A DNA stretch of 64,000 nt from NCBI GenBank assembly GCA_903813345.2, contig CAIIXF020000003.1:20848931-20912930 (forward strand). The letters are read 5' to 3'. Of the stretch, positions 32,645 to 44,400 are shown piece after piece. The position numbers were made by a program, and so were the translations under genes. Source of the stretch: Owenia fusiformis. Lineage: Eukaryota > Annelida > Polychaeta > Sabellida > Oweniidae. Numbering within the stretch: position 1 is the stretch's first letter; the number at the start of each line of letters is the position of its first letter. The notes beneath the pieces were generated by a model that did no database searches, had not been told where the DNA came from, and was given only the letters and a program-made list of their open reading frames with translations.

Positions 32645-34076
32645 ACGTAATGCTCATATATATTTTTCAATATATTTTTAACATAAGTGCAGTAGGGGTT
32701 TAGCAACATAAACATTGCAATTTGTGACGTTTATCATTCCCTTGATAGTAGATTTTATCAATAGCTAGAATATTTATTTCTGAAAAATCCCAAATTGAAA
32801 CAGTGAGTGCCAGTGCGTGCAGAGGACGAACGTAGAATTATAGTAACAGTAAATATTATATGTACAAACATAATCAGTTACAATTTGGAAAAGCATCTTA
32901 ACTATTGCCAAGGGGGCATTAATAGCAGCTTCATAAAGTTGAGAATTCCTACATAGCTGTAACCAAAAACATATGAGGTTATAATAAAACAAACATGTAC
33001 TTTTGGAATTTTTCAAGTATATTATGACCCTCTGCTGATAATCAACATATATCCGATTATAATGAAAGTTGCTTATCTATTAAAATTCAGATTTACAATA
33101 TTTATTTGTCATAAGTCTTTACAAAGTTTCTGTTAATGACTTCCTTATATATTTAATTTGCGATGTTAAGATATTTCAGTTCTTGCATAAATGTACATCT
33201 ATTTCTAGTTAATATTAAGACTATGCATCTATGGCTTATAAATTGGAAACTTAAGATTCTATATAAAATCTGAAAACTTAATAGTCAATGTTTCGATGTT
33301 TAAAATGTGAGTCACAAAACACGAAAATGGGAATACAAAAATGTGGATACAGAATTTGTATTAATGATATACTGTATCTTCATAGATAACTAAAAACATA
33401 GAACATTTTGAAAATACACATTCCTTCATAAGATCGGGATCGCTTTAGTTCAGCCTTATCTGGGGATGACATGAGAAGCTTGATTATAGATTTGAGTGAT
33501 TTGTGAATGGTTGTAAGTACGCGAGTTCTTGTATGAGACTTAAAACGAGAGCAGCAATCCAAGTTGAAAGACTGACATTTAGATCATTGAACAGTAAAAA
33601 TGAGTAAATTGATTGTTCGATGTGATAATTTAGCAATGGTTGAATAACTGACAAATAGTCAAGTGTTGTATTACATACTTACAAACCATAATTATGTTGC
33701 AAGATTATGTTATATATTTTTCAAAAATACATTTGCTTCAAACTGCCATTGTCATTTGTGATATGTAATATATAGATTCTTAATATCTATATTAATTTTA
33801 TTTGTATATCAACTGCATCTTTTAATACTAACAAATAAAGTAATGCTGGTATTCGTATGTAAATATAATTTGTATTTATTAAATACAATTGTACGGTAAT
33901 ACTGTACTGTAACCAGGCATACTAGCAACTTTTTAATATTTTTCAAGAAAAATACATATCCAATGTCTCCTAAGTCCATATCCTATGACTCCGTTTCCAG
34001 CTTATTGCAAAATTATAATAATATACAAGTCAAAGAAGACTTGGGCCAAATGGCATTTTTCTGTTTTTATGAGTAT
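32645..34076. other. Convergent intergenic region between B and C
   Basis: Contains the 3' ends of the + strand gene B and the - strand gene C. AATAAA on the + strand occurs near 32984 and 33834 and could serve B. No other gene was seen. Confidence 0.45.
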
Positions 34077-34082
34077 TTTATT
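34077..34082 (-). terminator. Poly(A) signal candidate for gene C
   Basis: AATAAA on the - strand lies 46 bases after the gene C stop codon, a plausible though rather close cleavage signal. Confidence 0.5.
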
Positions 34083-34127
34083 TACAAATGAATGCAATGA
34101 TCACGAAACTGCGAACTAAATGTTTAT

Positions 34128-35483
34128 TCAGACTCCTGGTGAATCCGGCAGCACGTATTCTATGTCCTCATTTACATAAGTATGCTTGTCTGCACCGTCT
34201 TGTGGTATCGGAGGGAGCTTTCGACCAGCCATATCCGGGTTGGTAAAGTCCAAATAATCAACCGGACTATCACTTGGTGGTATGGGTGTTCTTGGGGGTG
34301 GGGATGGGGGTATATCCGGGCCTGCACTACTCAGAGGACGAGGTATCGGAAGTGGCTTATCGAACTCCCTAAGTTGTAAGAGTGGGGGCTTTTTAATACT
34401 TTTAGGCTCAAGATAATCACTTGTGTTATCATTTTTGTTTAATGGTTTCAGTTCAATGTTTTCATTTGTATATCTAGGCCTTTTATTGTTCTCTTCGATC
34501 ATGGGGTTTGTTAATTTTGGCTGGTTGTCTGTTGTAAAGCCACATGCACCCATTCCGTATGCTTTATTTTCGTTGAATACATTGACATCTTTTTGCCGCC
34601 TCCAAGGACCGCTCCTGTCACTTTTTGTTTCTGAGACACAATATGGTTTAGGAGCATCCAAATCAGCGTATATATTTTCTGAAATCAACAATTTAGGAAA
34701 CATTTAGTGTTTTTGACATGTTTTACATTAGACTTCTGCTAGCACTTGTAGGAGCTGAAAACCTTTACGTGTTAATTAGACATATTTGGATCAAAATACT
34801 AGTAAGATATCTCATTTGAAGGACTAAAATTGATTTTTTTCAGTCTACTTTGTTTGAAAATAAATTCTACCTTCTGTTGGAGACGTTGGTGAATGAAGCA
34901 TGGGTTCCCTCTCAGGTGGAGTATCAGTTCTCATATATGCTGGGTTGCTCATGGGTGCAATGGGATTCACAATTCTTGGCGGGTCATTGTTTAATTTACG
35001 CATACTGAAAATGTCCATATAGTTATACGCGCATTGATTTTTTAATTTTGAAGATGTATTCATAAAGTAAGTTAAAGGGCAATGTACATCTCTGACACAA
35101 AGTGGATGAATTTAAAGGAAGCAGATAAGAAAAAGTTTGGAAACAGTAGCCCTAGGATGATAGTTCTTGGTTCATCAATAGGAAAAGCTTTATAAATTAG
35201 ACTCTGCGTTGCTGCTTTAACTACGTTACTGATATGACTACGTTACGTGACTGATATGGACACGTGTAGAATCATTCATTGAGAAAGTATCATCATGTAC
35301 ATGCTGCTTAAATTTATTCATTGAAGCGCTCATACCTTTGTACCCCCCTTTGTCTCCGCTTTCTCATGACAAGAACAACCGTAAGGAAGAGTATAGCGAT
35401 AAGGATTAATGCACAAAGTACACCCAGGGCTGCATACAGACCCACGTCCTGATTGTTTTCCGCTGTTACCGATTCTGTAGCAG
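34128..35483 (-). CDS. Gene C exons 33-35: transmembrane helix and signalling-type tail
   Basis: Exon 33 (35483-35336) holds the helix [20 protein letters not shown] continuing LTVVLVM, then RKRRQRG, at residues about 2042-2071. Exons 34 (35004-34871) and 35 (34678-34128) form a ~235-residue cytoplasmic tail. It contains NPAYM, IYADL, two YxNx motifs (YTNE, YVNE) of the Grb2-SH2 type, and proline-rich [12 protein letters not shown] and KLPPIP that could bind SH3 domains. Stop TGA at 34128-34130. Motif function is inferred from known consensus only. Confidence 0.85.
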
Positions 35484-38400
35484 CTGCAATTAAACATTTA
35501 AAAGGATAATGAGATTGCTGACGGCCAAAATACTGGAAGAAGTCAGTGGGTAAGTGAATGCTCAAAAATGAAACCACTTCAAAATTACATTGTTATTGAC
35601 TCTTAAGCAAATTACCATGGAGAAATACATATGACTACCAACTTGAAATGTACTATATGCAAGGAAGTTACGGAAGTGTTTATAACAGTATTTAATATAT
35701 CTTACGTGGACTGCGTTTGTCAGAAAAGCGGTATTGTTTGGGCGAAGCTCGAAAACCCCCTAGTTGGCCAGACCTCAGCGATGCATTCAACATATCCGAT
35801 AGAGTTTTGGGCCTATCATCCTTTTCAAAATCAACTTCATCAGGGTTATAATATATAGTGTGTATGAGATCAAAATCAACCAAGACGCTTCCTTTGCTGG
35901 AAAATATAAACAATTTAAAATGTTAACGAATTGCGTACACTGAATATACAAGAAGTAAAATTGACCGGTACATGTGCGTTACTTTGTTTAAAAGTTGCTT
36001 ACCTAACTTCGTTAATGCTGACTTCTATCTTACTGGCATCTTCCAATGCTGCATAAACGTTGTGAATCTGTAAAGTTGAAAAATAGAGGAATGAATTATA
36101 AACACGTGTGATAAAGTTAGCTTCAATTCAAAGTTATTTAATATCAGTATTTTACCCATCATTAATTTTGCCCCATTTGCCCCTCGTGATAAGCGGTTTA
36201 TAACGTTTACTATTATTAAGTATCGCATCTTAAAGTGATTAACGACTTAACATTTAGTAATTTAATTACTATTTAATTTAATAAAATGGTAGATTTATTA
36301 GTATGCAATTTGCAATATTAACAGTTTCAAATCTGGGTACCCTGAAGTGAACTTACCGCTGCACTAAATCCCCTTTTAAAATCGGCCATATGCTTTAGAT
36401 ATGGATTGTAGCGCATCTCCAATCGTACCAGAACATTGTAAACAAACTCCTCTGGAAAAGAACAAAGCAATCAATTTAAGTTACCATAGTAACCATACTA
36501 AAATATACAGAAATCACGTGGTGCTGAAACTTAGGGATTTGATAGACAACACTTTAATAGCATCATAATAGTTAATTTTATCAGATTTAAAATTAAGGAG
36601 ATCTAGAGTTAAACCAAATGGTACAATTCCTAAGGAATAACCTCCGACCACCATATAAATTGGTACGTGCGTTCTGTCAGCTATTTCGAGAAATCTGAGA
36701 AATATAATAAGGAATCTTCTGTTGTATGTGAAAAGGTATCACCAACTCCTAGATGATGTTCACTAATTTAATCCAAAAAAGCTTTGATTTGTAGAAAAAA
36801 TACCTCATGGATAATTTACCTTTCAGCTTTTCCTTTTTGCAATAAAGACCTGTGAATTTCAAAGGACATTTACATCTGAATCCATCCACCTCGTTAGTAC
36901 ATTCCCCTCCATTGTAGCAGTTGACGTGGGAACAGAAATCTAAAATGGAAACGAAGGAACATTCCATGAAATTGTAATGTTTTGTTCAATTGGTAATGTT
37001 TTATTTAATTTCATAAACGGGTAAAATTAGATCAAACTCATCAAATCGGGAACAAAAATGAAACAAGACAAAATGTCGAATGTCACCACCTGCCAAGTGT
37101 TACAGACGCCGAACACCAACCGCAGAATATCGTCATAAAAACTTGGGGACCATAACAATATGTCAACACTTGTAGTGGTGACATAACAAAACTGTATGAA
37201 AAGTTATATTATTAATCAAAACTCGCAACCAAAATCGGCTACAAAGAAATAACGAAACGTATGACGATCAGCATGTTTAATTATTCCCTCTCCTACACCT
37301 TCACACAACCTCGATCTGAACCAAGATATCTAATTTCTAACGGAAAATGAAACAGCTGTATCACAAGTAAATGACATCGTGCATGGGCGTGTTTTATTGA
37401 AGTTTCAAATAGTCATCCTATGATAGTTACAAGTTCATTACTCTCCAGACAAAGTTATAAATAAGAATTACCTGGTATAGTTATTTCAGTAGTAGTTGGT
37501 TCCGTCGTCGTTACTACAGTTGTGGTAGCCTCTGTTGTTGTTGTGATTAACGTCTCACATCTCGGTCCAGTATAAGGCAGATTACATCCACATTCAAAAA
37601 ACCTTCCGGGCAATCGTACACAAGTTCCCCCATTGATGCAAGGAGATGAATCACACGGATTGACGATGTCACAGTTTTGGCCCCATGTGACGTCAGGTAA
37701 ATCGGGACATCTACACTCATACCCCTGGCTAGAAGACGAGGAAAGGTAACATTGCCCCCCTTGAAGACATGGATTGATGTTGCAGTTTGGTTTGTATTCA
37801 ATGTTGCATACGCGACCTTTCCATAATCCTACACAGTCGCATTCAAATCCAGTTTCAGTTGGGTGACATTGACCTCCGTTGTGACACGGAGAACTGTCAC
37901 ATGCGTTTTGAGTTAATTCACAATATTCACCATGGTAACCATTGTGACAGTGACACTCGGAATGGTCTTGGTAGTCAATACAATCACCATTTGGCCCACA
38001 TTCCATGCTGTCACACCTAGGTTCACATCTCGGCCCCATACTCGGAAGGGGGCATTCACATCTATATTGACTGTTATCTTGGTTGGGTACGCATGTTCCA
38101 TTGGCAAGGCATGGATTTGATAGACACGGGTCGAGCACATAATCACAAGTTCTCCCTATTACAAAAAAGAAACACAACTTCATCAAAAGATGGTCGTAAT
38201 TTGCAAGTAGAAACTAAGAATTTATAACAAATAATGTTATTTTTTATCAAAATGTCTAAACATAAGGCTACTGACCGGTATACCCTGGCAAGCAGTGACA
38301 TTCAAAATCGTCATCCTCTTGAGAAACTGTACAGATTGCGTCATTTTTACATGGATTCGGTGAGCATTTGTTAACAGTCTGAAACGTTAAAAAGGAGCTT

Positions 38401-41400
38401 CGTTATTCATTAATACCAACAAAAAATAAAATAAAAGCACGCTTTGGTGGAAAAGAACGGTGGAAAATAAAAGATCAGCGGAAACTATGACCAAGTATAG
38501 GCCTACATCAAAACTTTAAGAAACGAGAAACTGGTCACTTGCCTGATCACAAAACTTGCCCTCATATCCAGGTTTACAAGAGGAACAACTAAAATTCCCC
38601 TTTAAGTCCTCGCAAACGAACCTACCGCCACACCGTGCTCCATAAAAGCACTCATTAACATCTGTAAGGGAAAATTAGCGTCAGTGTTCAGGTTTCTAAA
38701 GTCAAAAACAACATCAATGGCCATAACAAAAGCTATGCTGCTTGCTTTAATAATTATCTCCATTTAGTTCCATTCATTATGAAATATCATTGCAAAGGTA
38801 ATCCAGGTCTCAGTACATTTAGTTCATTTATTTTAAGAACTAATATGACGTACGGTATATCTAAAAGCATTCCCTTACCCAGGCAAAAGCTTCCGTTTCT
38901 AACTTCAACATTTCCGTTTAGACCAGTAGCAAACTGTGGCCAGTTCAGTACATCGCCAAGGGCCATGTTACAATATGTTGAGTTCGCTATATCATTAATT
39001 GACTCTTCTGGAAGGACACTGTCGTAGACATTAACTTGTGTGAGTTCTCCTATAAATGCTTCCTGTGGATTGAACAATCTTTCGTAGCCATCTTGTTCTT
39101 GACCTAGGAATAGATAGAATTAAAGGTATGGATTAAAATATGGATCTGATCGACATCTAGTGGATTGGATTCATGTAAAATGTGAATTGGATCGAGAATT
39201 TTCAAATATGGAACTTTCATAGTTAATTAAAAAGCTCAAGTTCAAATTATAAGTATGTTGAACATGTGACTGCATAAATCAACTACAATAATGAACTACG
39301 ATAATATGAAAACTAAATATCGCCCCCTTCATTATATCTATACCTTCTTTAAAAATGTCCTCTTAATGATCTTGCTAAGTTCAAAATTACATAATCTCTC
39401 AACGGAAATAACCTAAGATAACTTACCTAGGACAAAGGCTCCTCCCCCTCTGATGTATGTCCCTGCAGCAAGCTGGCTACCCACTGCCATTATAGTCCCA
39501 TTGATGTAGATTTGCCATTGTCCACCCCCACTCGCCCATGTGACACATATGTGTTGCCAGCTACCATCATTTAGGGAAATATTTGTTCGCACCGATTCAC
39601 CATTGACATATAACTGAAACAATTAGGAATTGAAGTGGGTAAATTATCTCTCACTGTTACAGAAATGCATATTTAATGTACATCATTTCTAAGGTGGACC
39701 TTCGGTCCCACAGGTAGATATGCATATCTCCCTCTGGATAAACCCCATATCCAAAACCTCCCAGTACACAACCCTTATGTATTTTTTTAATTAATTAAGG
39801 ATCGGTTTATGCAGAGTATATTTTCTGGTTCATAATTGTCCAGCAAGAATAATCTCTAGATCAAAACACAATGTTAACAATACTAATGCTGAGATCTTAC
39901 CAATCTCATTCATGCTCTCTTTCCAGTTTGATTGAAGTGAATATAATGAAAATATATATTACAAAATGTTACTTATTTGAAAACAGGGATACAAACCTGA
40001 AGTTGTCCAATGTCGTACAGTGTAATTGTATTTGTGTCATCTGCACTAAGCCAATTACTTTCAACAGCGTATGACACAGGGGTTCCGTAGTTTTTAGTAT
40101 CATCGCTTCTGAGCCACAGACACAGAGTCAGGGCATACAAATCATAAGGTAGGGAAAGTGAAGAATAATCCAATACGCTACCTTCTCGGAATATGAGGTC
40201 ATAGTCTGACGTTAAATCTACAATGAATATGAGGTCATAGTCTGGCGTTAAATCTACAATAAATATGAGGATGAAATATGAAAATACAAAGAGGAACGAC
40301 CAAGGAGTATTAAAAACGTAACCAAAAAATGAAAATATAAACGGACAACCAGCCATAAAGATACAAACACAAGATATCTAAAATTATGATCCAATGCAAA
40401 AAAACGGTATTTAGAAAAGAGAATTTATGAAGATGAACTTACTCATTTGACAATGTACTCCTCCGGTGAGTGGCTGGCAATCGCATGTGTAGCCACCAGG
40501 GAAATTGCGGCAAGTTGCACCATTCACACACGGATCTGATAGACACTCGTTCAACTCTACTTCACATCGCTTTCCTTAAAGGAATTTAAAAAGAACTGCA
40601 CAATTATGTTTGGTTTTGTGGTTAAACGTTCCTTATTTCTTTGATATCCTTCTTTTAATTAGAAGTTTGTTTTTGTAAATCCCATTTGAATATTTCTCTA
40701 CCTGTCACTATGTTTTAACTTGAATCTGTGGAATTAAAATTGGCATGGGGCTTAAATATGGGCTCACGATTTCATATCATTCGTCGTTCGAGTAAACGTC
40801 AGAGTAGACCTATACAGTGATAGTAAAACTCACCTTCGTATCCTTCTGTGCAATTGCAGTAGAAGTCGTTCTCTATATTGTTACACGTGCCTCCATTGTC
40901 ACACGGATCATTAAGACAGTAGTCAATGGCAACATTGCACAATTCCGCTATAACAATAAGACATTTAATTAAGTCATCACCAGTATGAGTGTAGACTCAT
41001 TACAATTCAACCTACACCCGATGGTAATATGATACATAACATCAATTCTCGAAATCGTTGTTCCCTCTTCAAAAGAGAAGACGCGAAAATCTTTCCTTAT
41101 AAGGGCAAAATATTTCCCATGATGCAGTTCGCGGAGGAACAAATTTATACTTCCTTATTTTCCCTCATAGGTTTAACATAGGGATTTTCACACCTATTTT
41201 TCAAACGAAATATTCGTTCATATTCCCGTAGGAGAGTACAGAAAAAATTATTAGAAACGATTGATCTCTTATTAATCTTAATATAACAGCTATTTTTTTC
41301 ATTGTATTAATTCATAGCGTGGTGAAAACGATGATTGAAAAGTGAGAAAATATTCCGGAAGAGAAGGTCACGTGATCAGTAGACTAGTCGCCATATTGGA

Positions 41401-44400
41401 AAAAACAATTCCATTCGACTTTCAATACTTTCATGCCAATTTTACCGCACTACAAACTGCGACATCGATGCAACAACTGAATAAAAGTATTCATCTTCAA
41501 ATTACATTATAGAGTTACGTTGAAAACCCACAAACAACTGAACAGTAGACCAAAGAAGACGCGTCGCTATTATCTAGGTCAATCCGTTCAGTGGTCCGAA
41601 AGCAAATCTATAGTACTCGTTTCCGAATTTTGTTGTTCGTTGTACAATCTTTTATTGATTAAACTCGGTATACTGACTATTAAAGCAATGACAAAGAAGA
41701 ATACTTCCGATGGTGTCATTGTTTTATTTAGCGTGCGAGTGTAAAAACAAAATTGAGTAGTTAGTTTGATTTAGAACTTTCGTGTCACGCAAATAGCTAC
41801 GCGAAATGCATAGTGGGAAAAGATTGACCAATCAAATTTTGTCCTTTTTGAGTGCTTTTTCAGTGCATATTAGCGAACGTTCTGTTTCAAAGAGCGAATC
41901 GCGAAAAGGAGAATTGTATGTACATGTTTTACTATACTACAACCAACGTTTGGTTAAAAATACAAACAATTCATATTCATATTGCAAATTGTACCTAAGT
42001 GGAATGATATTACTTAATAATTGTTTCATTTATCTGAGTTAGACTTGAGTTGAAATCAAACCTGTATATCCAACAAAGCAGGTACATTGAAAAGCATCAA
42101 CCAAATCATAACAGTTTCCATAGAGACAAGGAATACCCTCGCAATCATCAATATTCACTTCGCAGTTCGTTCCATTGAAGCCTCTTTGACAGAAGCATTC
42201 ATAGGTGTCGCTGCCAGTTGCAAGACACGATCCCTGGTTTCCACATGGTGACGAGTCGCATGGTCCAATTTGAATTTCACAAAATTCACCTTTAATTGAA
42301 AGAAAATAAATGGTGATATTACAGTTGGCTTTATGAGGGTCATTTACATAATGTCTGTTTTGTGAGATAATTGAAGCTCGATGCGCTTGAGGTAACCTTT
42401 CAGGTCTCGCTTTTGAAAAAACAAGACAATTATTGAATTCTACAAAATTAAATCATTCATCAAACTTTATTCTTCTCTGCCGATTGAACATGTTATCATT
42501 CAATGAAATTAAATAAACAGATGCTCGTTGCAACTTACCAGTAGTGTCAGTCGAACAGTTACACATGTACCCATTAACCATGTCTACACAAGTGGAATTA
42601 TTTGTACATTCTGATGACAAACACTCGTCGATGTTAGTCTCGCAATGTGGACCTGTGAAGCCTAACGAGCACTCACACATTGCATCGCCTTGAATACTGA
42701 TGCATGACCCATTGTTCTGACACGACACATTCAGGCAATGGTCTATATCTGTAATTTGATGAAATGAGTTCAAAATACATTCAACTTTTACACAAATAAC
42801 TCGTTAGTCGATTTTTATATTTACAGATATAATTTCAACTTGTATTTTTGCTGTGGAACTAAACATCAATGATTGAAGCAATCCTCTGTCTATTTCGTCC
42901 AGGCGTTAGATTGATACATCAATGATTGAAGCAATCCTCTGTCTATTTCGTTCAGGCGTTAGATTGATACATCAATGATTGAAGCAGTCCTCTGTCTATT
43001 TCGTTCAGGCGTTAGATTGATACATCAATGATTGAAGCAATCCTATGTCTATTTCGTTCAGGCGTTAGATTGATACATCAATGATTGAAGCAATCCTCTG
43101 TCTATTTCGTTCAGGCGTTAGATTGATACATCAATGATTGAAGCAATCCTCTGTCTATTTCGTTCAGGCGTTAGATTGATACATCAATGATTGAAGCAAT
43201 CCTATGTCTATTTTTTTCACGCGTTAGATTGATACCTCAATGATTGAATCATTTTCGACATGATAACAGTGGTTGATTTGGTTTATTGTCTTAGATAGGA
43301 TTCTGAGAACTTGAATGGAACCTGTCAAATACTTGTAATACGTACATATACATTCATCCATAGAAGTTGCTCCAGTAACGAGTGTTTCGTTGTTACTTGG
43401 GCAGTCCAAACACTCCAACTTCCCCTTCTCTGATTGGTAGGTATGCAATGGGCATGGTAAACATGGTTCCAATCCAGAAGTTGCATTGAAATGTCCTTTT
43501 GAGCATTGGGCTAAAAAATATGAAGTTAAGTATATGTAATATCTCATAGTTCAATAGGTAGGTGTTCATTACAGAGAGGGTAAGTTATACAAAAGTCAGT
43601 AGGATATGTGCAGAGGAAGGGCGTCTACTAGAGACAGGTGTTCACTAGAGAGAGGTGTTCACTGACACAAGTTTTGCTATAATTAGCAGAAAAGCTAGTT
43701 CTGATTGTGTTACCTTGGCAATCAGTGACTTTGCTATTTCCAGTTGTTAGAGTAGCAAGTCCTTCGGGACATTGAACACAATCAGTCATCCCAGGAGCAT
43801 TTTGATATTTCCCAAAAGGACATTTATCACACGGTTGTAGTCCTGTAGTAGAATATTCTCCGGGCGCACATGATGCTGTAATAATAGCAGTATATATGAA
43901 TAAAACAATGGACAATAGTTATTTTCAAATAGACCCTGAAACGTATTGCTACTTTGAAGAAGCGAGGATATATTAGCCAGATTGACCCTGTCATAGGATG
44001 CAGGTAGTAATAATGTCAAGCTGAAGTGAGATTAACCTCTTAGATTTTCGTTTGTTAACATCACTACTCGCATCTCATGATACCATTTTTGTCAATTTCA
44101 AAATTGATATAATGAAAAAGAAATTGGAAACAAATATGAATTACAAGATAAAGTATATGGCGCTTCAAGATAAAGAATTACAAACCATATTACAAACCAA
44201 ACCAAATATATCATTTGGATGTTATTTGAATATTTCACAAAACTTTTCTTCAAATAAGAGCATTTTGCCGTTAACTTATTGAACGAAGTGGGACATGGTT
44301 AATGATACCGTACCTAAACATTCATCAATGCTCGAAGATTTTGTGCCAATAGTTTTCAATCCATCAGGACAGGCCTTACACGACGTTTTTGCTTCTTCAT

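Noticed and set aside
41380-41420. CACGTG and CCATATTGG motifs in a gene C intron as an enhancer
   Set aside because: Single short motifs are expected by chance; CCATATTGG has one base too few for a CArG box.
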